Part shown: one piece after another, positions 1 through 7,212 of the stretch
Position numbering within the stretch: the stretch's first letter is position 1
Layout: each line of letters begins with the position of its first letter
Assembly (NCBI GenBank): GCA_002350845.1
Contig: DEFL01000051.1
Coordinates: forward strand, 1 to 47,369
DNA length: 47,369 nucleotides
Source of the DNA: Christensenella sp. UBA2853
GTDB lineage: Bacteria > Bacillota > Clostridia > Christensenellales > Aristaeellaceae
Direction: 5' to 3'
The notes under the pieces: model-generated
What the model saw: only the letters and a program-made list of their open reading frames with translations
The model's database searches: none
What the model was told of the DNA's origin: nothing
Made by a program: the position numbers and the translations under genes

Positions 1-59
1 ATTATCACTTTTGGATGATATCAGCAGCTTTCCGGCCTTTCCCATTTCTCTGTTTCCAT

Positions 60-89
60 TTGACAACTGCTCCCCTCTGAACTTACAAT
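60..89 (+). promoter_or_regulatory. Predicted sigma-A promoter of msrA
   Basis: A TTGACA -35 box at 60-65 and a TACAAT -10 box at 84-89 are separated by 18 bp. Transcription would begin near position 96 and run through a leader of about 75 nt to msrA. The match is by eye only. Confidence 0.6.
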
Positions 90-130
90 CAGGGAAACCG
101 TCTGTACTGCGGCACAGCACAGACCAAAGG

Positions 131-153
131 CTGCAGAAACCGGTTTTCTGCAG
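131..153 (+). promoter_or_regulatory. Leader hairpin with AAACCGGTTT core upstream of msrA
   Basis: CTGCAGAAA and TTTCTGCAG form a perfect 9-bp inverted repeat around the loop CCGGT, just ahead of the msrA ribosome binding site (GGAGG near 160). The inner palindrome AAACCGGTTT (137-146) equals the core of the two operators in front of the GH2 gene. It may be an RNA hairpin, a LacI-family binding site, or both. No T-run follows, so it is not an intrinsic terminator. Confidence 0.45.
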
Positions 154-172
154 TGAAACGGAGGAATAGATC

Positions 173-697
173 ATGGAACATGTGATTTATCTTGCCGGCG
201 GCTGTTTCTGGGGCACCCAGCATTACTTCGACCTGGTTCCCGGCGTCATCCGGACACAGGTCGGCTATGCGAATGGGCGCACCGAGCATCCGAGCTACGA
301 GCAGGTGAAATATGAGCACACCGGGCACGCTGAAACCGTGGAAGTGGTCTATGACCCGGCCTGCCTGGACCTGGACGAACTGCTGGAACTGTATTTCAGG
401 GCCATTGACCCGGTCAGTGTCAACCAGCAGGGGCATGATGTCGGAGAGCAGTACCGCACCGGGATTTACTACACCGATCCGGCCGACCTCCCCGTGATCC
501 GCGCATGCCTCGACGGCCTGCAGAAGCAGTACACGCAGCCGCTTGCCGTGGAATGCATGCCGCTGGAACAGTTCTTCACGGCAGAAGAATATCATCAGAA
601 ATATCTCGAAAAGAATCCGAACGGTTACTGCCACATCCCTGCCGCCCTGTACGCGGCTGTCCGGCAGTTCCGCAGCCGTAAATCTTCCAATCCCTGA
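173..697 (+). CDS. msrA: Peptide-methionine (S)-S-oxide reductase MsrA
   Basis: This enzyme reduces methionine-S-sulfoxide in proteins or as free amino acid and is a cytoplasmic oxidative-damage repair activity that uses thioredoxin. The 174-residue protein carries the family signature GCFWG near the N-terminus, with the catalytic cysteine at residue 11. It also has the typical EHTGHAETVEV and DPVSVNQQGHDVGEQYRTGIY-type segments (residues about 50-100). The length fits a single MsrA domain without a fused MsrB. A GGAGG site lies 8 nt before the ATG. It is followed after 12 nt by a rhodanese/PP-loop gene and then an ATP-grasp gene, so the three are probably cotranscribed. Confidence 0.96.
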   Translation: MEHVIYLAGGCFWGTQHYFDLVPGVIRTQVGYANGRTEHPSYEQVKYEHTGHAETVEVVYDPACLDLDELLELYFRAIDPVSVNQQGHDVGEQYRTGIYYTDPADLPVIRACLDGLQKQYTQPLAVECMPLEQFFTAEEYHQKYLEKNPNGYCHIPAALYAAVRQFRSRKSSNP

Positions 698-709
698 GGA
701 GTACAAATC

Positions 710-1894
710 ATGTCCGATCTATCCGAACCGATCATCTCCCTTGAAGCGCTTGCGGACCTGCCCCTTGACAGCTATGTCCTCATCGATGTCCGGGATACCA
801 TTTCCTATGAATATGACACGCTCCCGCATGCCGTCTCCATGCCCGACATTGTTGAGCAGGCTGAAAACGGCACGCTGAGTGCACAGTACCGTGACAAACT
901 CCTTGTTCTCTTCTGCATGCGGGGTTTCGAAAGCCTCTCCTGTGCAGAATCGCTCTGCGCTCTCGGCTATCGGGCGGTCAGCCTTGAGGACGGGTTTTCC
1001 GGCTGGATCCGGGCGCATCTGCCGCAGGAAAGCCGCGCCGAGGAGATTGAAAAGTCCCTGCGCACCAAGGCTTCCAAAAAGAAGCTTTTCTCCCGCTTTA
1101 CGCGGGCCATTAAGGAATTTGATATGGTGTCCAAAGGCGACCGGATTGCCGTGTGCATTTCCGGCGGCAAGGATTCCATGCTCATGGCCAAGCTCTTTCA
1201 GGAACTTCAGCGCTGCCGGAAAGACCCGTTTGAACTTGTCTTTCTGATCATGGACCCGGGGTACAGCGAACTCAACCGTCTGGTGATTGAGCGAAACGCC
1301 GAAACACTGGGGATCCCCGCTGTCTTCTTTGAGACGCCCATCTTTGACGCCGTCGACCAGATGACGGAAAAGCCCTGCTTTATGTGTGCCCGCATGCGCC
1401 GCGGCTATCTCTACCGGAAAGCGCGGGAACTGGGCTGCAACAAGATTGCGCTCGGACACCATTTTGACGATGTCATCGAAACCATTCTCATGGCCATGCT
1501 CTGGGGCGGACAGGTGCAGACCATGATGCCCAAGCTCCGCAGCCGGAATGTCGAGGGCATGGAACTCATCCGCCCCATGTACTATATCCGCGAGGATGAC
1601 ATCAAGGCCTGGCGGGATGAACTGGGACTGCATTTTATCCAGTGCGCCTGCCATTTCACCGACACCTGTTCCAGCTGCCGCGAGGACGGATCGCCGATTT
1701 CCAAGCGCATGGAAACCAAGCTTCTCATCCGCCGGCTGAAGGAAACCAACCCCTATGTCGAAGCAAACATCTTCAACAGCATGCAGCATGTGGATTTAAG
1801 CAGCGTGCTCTCCTACAAGCTGCAGGGCGTCAGTCACGAATTCGCGGATCTTTATGCGCAGTCCATTCCCTCCGGGGATGAATCCTTTGATTGA
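710..1894 (+). CDS. Rhodanese domain fused to TtcA-like PP-loop tRNA-thiolation protein
   Basis: Residues about 1-105 form a rhodanese domain (VLIDVRD near the start; active-site loop CMRGFES with Cys69), which would carry a persulfide. Residues about 120-370 form a TtcA/TilS-superfamily ATP pyrophosphatase: PP-loop SGGKDS at 151-156, a CFMC pair (Cys223/Cys226), GHHFDD at 249-254, and a second cysteine cluster at about 312-323. In TtcA, similar cysteines bind an Fe-S cluster and the enzyme makes 2-thiocytidine at tRNA position 32. The fusion suggests that the rhodanese domain hands sulfur directly to the PP-loop domain. The precise tRNA target, and whether it is tRNA at all, is inferred. It follows msrA by 12 nt and precedes an ATP-grasp gene by 15 nt. 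Confidence 0.85.
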   Translation: MSDLSEPIISLEALADLPLDSYVLIDVRDTISYEYDTLPHAVSMPDIVEQAENGTLSAQYRDKLLVLFCMRGFESLSCAESLCALGYRAVSLEDGFSGWIRAHLPQESRAEEIEKSLRTKASKKKLFSRFTRAIKEFDMVSKGDRIAVCISGGKDSMLMAKLFQELQRCRKDPFELVFLIMDPGYSELNRLVIERNAETLGIPAVFFETPIFDAVDQMTEKPCFMCARMRRGYLYRKARELGCNKIALGHHFDDVIETILMAMLWGGQVQTMMPKLRSRNVEGMELIRPMYYIREDDIKAWRDELGLHFIQCACHFTDTCSSCREDGSPISKRMETKLLIRRLKETNPYVEANIFNSMQHVDLSSVLSYKLQGVSHEFADLYAQSIPSGDESFD

Positions 1895-1909
1895 TAAGAG
1901 GAAAAGCTT

Positions 1910-3103
1910 ATGAATTTCGTGTTTATTTCCCCGCATTTTCCCGCCACCTACTGGCAGTTCTGCGACCGTCTGCAGAGAAACGGCGTCCATGTGCTCGGCA
2001 TCGGAGACGCATCTTATGATTCTCTCTCCCAGTCTGTGCGGTCCTCGCTGACAGAGTATTACAAGGTGGATTCCCTTGAGGATTATGACCAGGTGTTCCG
2101 TGCGGTCGCGTTTTTCTCCTTTAAGTACGGAAAGATCGACTGGCTCGAATCCCTCAATGAGTACTGGCTGGAACAGGATGCCCGTCTCCGCACGGACTTC
2201 CATATCACCACCGGCATTCAGGCTGATCAGATCGATTTCATCAAGGAAAAATCCCTGATGAAAAAGATTTACCTGCAGAACCAGATCCCGACTGCCCGCC
2301 AGCATCCTGTTTCCACACTTGATGCCGCCAAGGAGTTTATCGCGCAGGTCGGGTATCCCGTGATCGTCAAGCCGGATATCGGTGTCGGGGCCACCAATAC
2401 CTGGAAGCTGATCAATGACGACCAGCTGCGCGATTTCTATGCGCATCTTCCCTCCGTGCCCTATGTCATGGAAGAGTTTATTGAAGGCGACATCTGCTCC
2501 TATGACGCCATCATGGACAGTCAGTGCAATCCGGTCTTTGAAACCATGACGGTCTGGCCCCCGGTCATGGATATTGTCCTCAAGGACCTGGATCTCAAGT
2601 ACTACACCTGCCCGGAAGCCCCGGAAAAGCTCCGGGAGCTTGGCCGCAGGACAGCGAAAGCCTTCGGGGTCGGAAGACGCTTTATTCATCTGGAATTCTT
2701 CCGCCTCACCAAAGCACGTCCTGGTCTCGGGGAGATCGGCGACTTCGTGGCCCTTGAGGTGAATATGCGTCCTGCGGGCGGATACACGCCGGACATGATG
2801 AACTTTGCCTGCTCGGTGGACGTCTATCAGATCTACGCCGACATGGTCACCCGGGATGCCCGCGTCTTCCCGCAGCCCGACCGCACCTATCACTGCGCCT
2901 ATGCCAGCCGCAAGGACGGCCACCGCTATGAGCACACGCACGAGGACATCATGCGCGCCTATGGCGACCGCATGGTGATGCAGGAGGAAATGCCGCCCAT
3001 GAACTGGCCCCAGATGGGACGCTACATGTATACCGCGCGTCTGGATTCCCTGGAAGAAACAGAAGCCTTCATTCATTTTGTTCTGGATCCGCCGCTTCAG
3101 TGA
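1910..3103 (+). CDS. ATP-grasp family ligase of unknown substrate
   Basis: The 397-residue protein has the ATP-grasp layout: an N-terminal pre-ATP domain (MNFVFISPHFPATYW), a central fold with YPVIVKPDIGVGA (about residues 147-160) and PYVMEEFIEGD (about 184-195), and a late Mg-binding segment ALEVNMRPAGGYTPD (about 283-297). Such enzymes join a carboxylate to an amine or thiol nucleophile through an acyl-phosphate. Nothing visible identifies the substrate. It lies 15 nt after the rhodanese/PP-loop gene and is closed by a terminator, so it belongs to the msrA transcription unit. A role tied to thiol or sulfur metabolism is only a guess from context. Confidence 0.85.
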   Translation: MNFVFISPHFPATYWQFCDRLQRNGVHVLGIGDASYDSLSQSVRSSLTEYYKVDSLEDYDQVFRAVAFFSFKYGKIDWLESLNEYWLEQDARLRTDFHITTGIQADQIDFIKEKSLMKKIYLQNQIPTARQHPVSTLDAAKEFIAQVGYPVIVKPDIGVGATNTWKLINDDQLRDFYAHLPSVPYVMEEFIEGDICSYDAIMDSQCNPVFETMTVWPPVMDIVLKDLDLKYYTCPEAPEKLRELGRRTAKAFGVGRRFIHLEFFRLTKARPGLGEIGDFVALEVNMRPAGGYTPDMMNFACSVDVYQIYADMVTRDARVFPQPDRTYHCAYASRKDGHRYEHTHEDIMRAYGDRMVMQEEMPPMNWPQMGRYMYTARLDSLEETEAFIHFVLDPPLQ

Positions 3104-3153
3104 CTGCCCGTCTGCCTTCCGAAGGGCAGCGCATCCGAAATCATGGTTTTTCT

Positions 3154-3174
3154 GCCGCCTCAGGGCGGCTTTTT
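3154..3174 (+). terminator. Intrinsic terminator after the msrA-ATP-grasp unit
   Basis: GCCGCC and GGCGGC form a 6-bp GC stem with the loop TCAG, followed by TTTTT. It lies 50 nt beyond the ATP-grasp stop codon. Confidence 0.75.
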
Positions 3175-3254
3175 CTTGTGTTTTCAGTTTCTGAATTTCT
3201 GTTCCCAAAATTCAGCATCTTCTGTATAATACATTGAATATCCGGAGGGTTTCT

Positions 3255-3872
3255 ATGAATATCAGACGCTGTCTCCTCTTTGATCTTCTCGGTGCCCTGT
3301 TGCTGGGCATTTCTGTGGACACCTTCGCTGTTCAGGCGGATTTTGCCCCGGGCGGCATCACAGGGCTTGCCGTGATCTGCCATTACCTGTTTTCCTAGCC
3401 GGTAGGGCTTGCAACACTTCTACTCAACATTCCGGTCATTCTCTGCACGTTCCGCCGTCTCGGCCCGCAGTTTTTTCTCATGTCCCTGAAGACCATGATC
3501 ATCTGTGCCGTCTTTGTGGACTTCATTGTGATTCATCTGCCGGTCTATACCGGTCCAAGGCTTGCGGCCTCCGTGTTTGCCGGCATTGCAGCCGGGCTCG
3601 GGTATGCGCTGATCTTTGATGCCGACTCTTCCACTGGCGGAACAGACTTCATCATTGTTGCGCTCAAGCGTGCACATCCGAAACTGACCTTCGGCTCCAT
3701 TGCCTTTGTGGTCGACGGCATGATTATTCTGCTGTCCGTTTTTGTCTTCCATGATCTGCTGTCCTTTGTCTACGGCATGCTCTACTCCCTTCTGGCCAGC
3801 CTTTTCATGGACATAGGGACCCGTCTTCTGCATCTTCGGGACGCAAAGCCTTCCATTCCGCCCGCACCATAA
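3255..3872 (+). pseudogene. YitT-family membrane protein interrupted by an in-frame TAG
   Basis: An ATG at 3255 with a good GGAGGG site opens a frame that reads as a YitT (DUF161) transporter-like protein: GALLLGISVDTFAVQADF, APGGITGLAVICHYLF, then a TAG at 3396-3398 (codon 48). The same frame then continues without further stops to 3872 with typical family sequence (PVGLATLLLNIPVI, GTDFI near residue 130, FVVDGMIILLS). Restored, it would be about 205 residues with several membrane helices and without the C-terminal DUF2179 domain that many YitT proteins have. An internal ATG at 3480 has no convincing ribosome binding site. One substitution explains the defect; a sequencing error or suppression cannot be excluded. 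The role of the family is unknown. Confidence 0.7.
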
Positions 3873-3929
3873 CCATCCATGGTCGTTCCTTTCACACCCT
3901 GAATCTTTGAAAAAAGGAAGTCCTCATCG

Positions 3930-5270
3930 ATGAATCGTGACCTGACGCAGGGAAAACCGTTCTCTGTTCTCTGGCGCTTCTGCCTTCCCCTCTTTGCCTC
4001 GGTGATTTTCCAGCAGCTCTACAACATTGCCGACAGCCTCGTTGCAGGAAAATGGATCGGTGAGAACGCCCTCGCCGCTGTGGGCAACAGTTATGAGATC
4101 ACGCTGATCTTTATTGCCTTCGCCTTTGGCTGCAATATGGGATGCTCCGTGGTCGTATCCCGCCTCTTCGGCGCGAAGGAATATGACCATTTGCTGACCG
4201 CGGTCTCTACAACGGTCATCATGACGGCGGTCGTTGTCCTGTGCCTGATGGTGCCCGGACTGATCTTCTCACGTCCGCTGCTTCTTCTGCTGCGCACACC
4301 CGAGATTCTTCTTCCGGATTCGTCCGCCTATCTGGACATTTATCTGCTCGGGCTGCCCTTCATGTTCTTCTACAATATTGCCACCGGCATTTTCTCCGCG
4401 CTCGGTGACTCAAAGACGCCGTTCATCTTTCTGGCTATCTCTTCCACGGCCAATATCTTCATGGATATCCTCTTTGTCACCGCATTCGCCATGGGCGTGC
4501 CCGGCGTTGCCTGGGCAACCTTCATCTGTCAGGGCATCAGCTGTGTGCTGGCCATCGTGTTTGTAGCCCGCCGGCTTCTAAAGCTTCCGCACAGCGGACG
4601 TCCCGCACTGTTCTCGGGAAGACTCCTTGGACAGATCGTCTCCATCGCCGTGCCGAGCACCCTGCAGCAGAGCTTCATCTCTGTGGGCAATCTGATCATC
4701 CAGGCCGTCATCAACGGCTTCGGGCCCGGGGTCATCGCGGGATATGCGGCCGCCATCAAACTCAATAATCTGGTCATCACCAGCCTGACAACACTGGGCA
4801 ACGGCATCTCCAACTATACCGCCCAGAATCTCGGCGCAGGGAAAAAAGAGCGGATCCATGCCGGTTTCCGCGCGGGACTAAAAATAGTGTTCATCCTCTG
4901 CGTTCCGTTTTTCCTGCTTTACTTCTTCTTCGGAGAAATCTTCATGCGCTTCTTTCTGGAGACGCCGACACAGGATGCGCTGTCTTCCGGCATTCTTTTC
5001 CTGCGCATTGTCGCGCCCTTCTATTTTGCCGTCGCCGCCAAGCTTGTCTCTGACGGCGTGCTGCGCGGTGCAGGTCTTATGAAGCCCTTCATGATTGCCA
5101 CGTTCTCCGATCTCCTGCTCCGCATTGTCCTGTCCATCGCGCTTTCCAGGCTGTTCGGTTCCGTCGGCATCTGGTGTTCCTGGCCCGTAGGCTGGGTGAT
5201 CGGCATGCTCGTTTCCCTCTTTTTCTATTTCCGCAGCTTTGTCCGCGCTTCCCGCCCGTCTGCCTCCTGA
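3930..5270 (+). CDS. MATE-family multidrug/cation antiporter
   Basis: The 446-residue protein is very hydrophobic, with about 12 predicted membrane helices and the MATE architecture of two homologous six-helix halves. The N-terminus (KPFSVLWRFCLPLFASVIFQ, then YNIADSLVAGKWIGENALAAVG) is characteristic of the NorM/DinF-like branch. Members extrude drugs or metabolites across the cytoplasmic membrane using H+ or Na+ gradients; the substrate cannot be told from sequence. An AAAAAAGGAAG site precedes the ATG. It follows the broken YitT gene by 57 nt and ends at its own terminator. Confidence 0.93.
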   Translation: MNRDLTQGKPFSVLWRFCLPLFASVIFQQLYNIADSLVAGKWIGENALAAVGNSYEITLIFIAFAFGCNMGCSVVVSRLFGAKEYDHLLTAVSTTVIMTAVVVLCLMVPGLIFSRPLLLLLRTPEILLPDSSAYLDIYLLGLPFMFFYNIATGIFSALGDSKTPFIFLAISSTANIFMDILFVTAFAMGVPGVAWATFICQGISCVLAIVFVARRLLKLPHSGRPALFSGRLLGQIVSIAVPSTLQQSFISVGNLIIQAVINGFGPGVIAGYAAAIKLNNLVITSLTTLGNGISNYTAQNLGAGKKERIHAGFRAGLKIVFILCVPFFLLYFFFGEIFMRFFLETPTQDALSSGILFLRIVAPFYFAVAAKLVSDGVLRGAGLMKPFMIATFSDLLLRIVLSIALSRLFGSVGIWCSWPVGWVIGMLVSLFFYFRSFVRASRPSAS

Positions 5271-5294
5271 TGTCAGAAGCGGATCGGATGTTTT

Positions 5295-5331
5295 CCCCGG
5301 AGTGGCCTGCAACCCTCCGGGGTTTTCTTTT
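5295..5331 (+). terminator. Intrinsic terminator after the MATE gene
   Basis: CCCCGGAG and CTCCGGGG form a perfect 8-bp stem with a 12-nt loop, followed by TTTTCTTTT. The rest of the interval to 5529 is AT-rich with a possible TACAAT box near 5489 but no clear -35 box. Confidence 0.75.
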
Positions 5332-5529
5332 GCCCTCCCTGCACCGATTGATGTGCGCTCTTTCCGGGCAATGCGAAAAAATGCTTTTTATTATTTTTTA
5401 TTATTTTCCACTGTCACCCCAATCGGAAGGGCGTATCAACTCCTGGAAACGCTGAGAGCACTGCTCCAGCGTCTTCCAGACACCTTATTGAAAATACAAT
5501 CAACAGATAGTAAAAGGAGATTATAAACT

Positions 5530-6327
5530 ATGAAAAAATTTCTTGGTGTTATCACGGCCGTCACAGTGATGGCCACATTCCTGGTCGCCGGTACCGCTGC
5601 TCTGGCGGAGAGCGACACGTATGCACAGCCCGACGGCGGCAAGAAGTTCGAGTCCCGCTGGGCAGCCGAAGGCGCTGACATTTCCATCGACTATGAAGAA
5701 GAAGGCTATCGTGTTTCCATGTCCTTCTACAATCCCGATGACCTGCGCGGCACTGAATATGCCTACAACTGCTTCTATGAGAAGGATAAGGACGCTCTGG
5801 TCTCCGTGTCCTCCTCCAAGACAGACTTTACCGTGGACGCTGAAACCTTTGACCGCACCTTTGCCCCTGAAACCTATGACGATGTGGATGAAGCAGGTCA
5901 GGAAACCGTATTCACCATCAACGACAAGGGCAGCCTTGTCTGGAAAGACGGCCATGAACAGGCCGCTGAAAGCAAGGAATTCCAGAACATCGGTTCTTTC
6001 CAGGGCCAGTATGAAAACAAGGCCGCCGGTCTCATCGCTGAGATCAACTGGGAAGGCACCAACGCGAATTCTCTCTACTACACCGTGTATGTCCAGGTCA
6101 ACGAGAACAAGGATCTTCATATGACCGGTGTCTACAATCCGCAGACCAAGAAGCTCGAGTGCACGGGTTTCGCCACGCAGTGGGTTGACAACGCTGAGGG
6201 CGGTTCCGATCCCTCCGAAGAGATGGAAGACTGCACTGCAACCTTCTCCATGACCGAAGACGGCAAACTGGTTTATGAATCCGCCGACGGTGTCGTCCTT
6301 GACTTTGTCGAGTTCACGCTTGACTAA
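5530..6327 (+). CDS. Secreted protein of unknown function
   Basis: I do not recognise the family. The 265-residue product starts with a clear Sec signal peptide: MKKF, a hydrophobic core to about residue 22, and a probable signal peptidase I site after ALA (26/27). There is no lipobox cysteine. The mature part is acidic, rich in Asp/Glu, Tyr and Thr, and predicted mostly beta-stranded, with repeated short segments of the type FTVDAETFDRTF and ATFSMTEDGKLVYES that suggest a beta-sandwich or lipocalin-like fold (inference). A strong AAAGGAG site lies 11 nt before the ATG. It is monocistronic, between two terminators. Confidence 0.8.
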   Translation: MKKFLGVITAVTVMATFLVAGTAALAESDTYAQPDGGKKFESRWAAEGADISIDYEEEGYRVSMSFYNPDDLRGTEYAYNCFYEKDKDALVSVSSSKTDFTVDAETFDRTFAPETYDDVDEAGQETVFTINDKGSLVWKDGHEQAAESKEFQNIGSFQGQYENKAAGLIAEINWEGTNANSLYYTVYVQVNENKDLHMTGVYNPQTKKLECTGFATQWVDNAEGGSDPSEEMEDCTATFSMTEDGKLVYESADGVVLDFVEFTLD

Positions 6328-6351
6328 TTCCCCTGTTCCCAGGTAAAGCAG

Positions 6352-6384
6352 CAGCGCCTGCCGGCTTCATGCCGGCAGGCGCTG
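6352..6384. terminator. Bidirectional terminator between convergent genes
   Basis: CAGCGCCTGCCGGC pairs with its exact complement across the loop TTCAT, with the stem at about 6352-6384 and short T-rich sequence on the plus side. It lies between the secreted protein (+) and the SGNH esterase (-), whose 3' ends face each other. Confidence 0.65.
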
Positions 6385-6413
6385 TTTCGTTGGTCAGGGG
6401 CTCTGTACTGTTT

Positions 6414-7055
6414 TCAGATCAGCCCGAGTGCTTTCAGTTTTTCGGCGACAATCCCTGCCCAGGCCTCGGCGCCTGCGCGCTGCGTATGCGTGTTGTCGGT
6501 CTGGCCGTCGGGGTAGCGCGGATAAATGCCCTTTTCCACATTCATGTACAGTTTTCTGCTCGCCTCTTCCCCGATCTTCCGGAGGTACTGCGTGCTCTCC
6601 TGATACAGATCAATCAGGGGCACATTGCGCTCAAGGGCGAGGTGGCGGACAGCGTCCGGATACACGCCGTGGGATTCCTGCAGCACATCCCCTTCCCAGG
6701 AACGCACGCAGATCGGTGTCAGAAGCACCGGCACCGCCTGATTCTGCCTGGCTGTATCCACATAGATGCTCAGGCAGTGGAGAAAGGAAGTCCACGGATC
6801 CGTATGCCGCCATACCAGGTCACTGGTATCATTGTGCGTAAACTGGATCAGGAGAAGGTCTCCCGGCTCAATCTCCGTTTCAATCTTCTGCAGGCGGCCC
6901 TCGGCAAGATAGGACTTGCTGCTGCGCCCGGCCATGGCTCTGTTTTCCACCGGGACATCGATGATTTCACCCAGCACCTGTCCCCAGCCGACCATCGGCG
7001 CTTCCTCCTGGGAATAGCTCGCCGCTGTAGAATCACCGCAGATATAGATTTTCAT
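6414..7055 (-). CDS. SGNH/GDSL esterase, rhamnogalacturonan-acetylesterase type
   Basis: The 213-residue protein fits the SGNH hydrolase family. Block I is IYICGDSTAA with the nucleophilic serine at residue 9, block III is FTHNDTSD (Asn of the oxyanion hole), and block V is DNTHTQRAG (Asp/His of the triad). These blocks resemble RhgT/YesT-type enzymes that remove acetyl groups from pectic or other polysaccharides. There is no signal peptide, so it would act in the cytoplasm on imported oligosaccharides. The start has a GGAGGG site upstream. It lies downstream of nifJ on the same strand, separated by a strong hairpin, so it may be a separate unit. Confidence 0.82.
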   Translation of the reverse strand: MKIYICGDSTAASYSQEEAPMVGWGQVLGEIIDVPVENRAMAGRSSKSYLAEGRLQKIETEIEPGDLLLIQFTHNDTSDLVWRHTDPWTSFLHCLSIYVDTARQNQAVPVLLTPICVRSWEGDVLQESHGVYPDAVRHLALERNVPLIDLYQESTQYLRKIGEEASRKLYMNVEKGIYPRYPDGQTDNTHTQRAGAEAWAGIVAEKLKALGLI

Positions 7056-7158
7056 GCTCCGCCCTCCGTTTTCCCAAGCACTTCTCTGTTGGATCCTGTA
7101 CTGTTATTCGTCCCTGCAGGACAGATTCCTCTCCGTCTTCCGCTTCTTTTCATCTGGA

Positions 7159-7196
7159 ACAGGCCGCGCACGGATCCTCCTCGGTGCGCGGCCTGT
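7159..7196 (-). terminator. Strong hairpin downstream of nifJ
   Basis: A perfect 13-bp inverted repeat (ACAGGCCGCGCAC and its complement) with a 12-nt loop lies 17 nt after the nifJ stop. It has no adjacent T-run on the minus strand, so it may be a weak or factor-assisted terminator or an mRNA-stabilising stem. Confidence 0.5.
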
Positions 7197-7212
7197 CTTC
7201 ATGTCTGTTGCT

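Noticed and set aside
3396..3398. Recoding of the TAG in the YitT gene (for example pyrrolysine)
   Set aside because: No pyrrolysine genes or downstream insertion element are visible, and the family does not need a special residue there.
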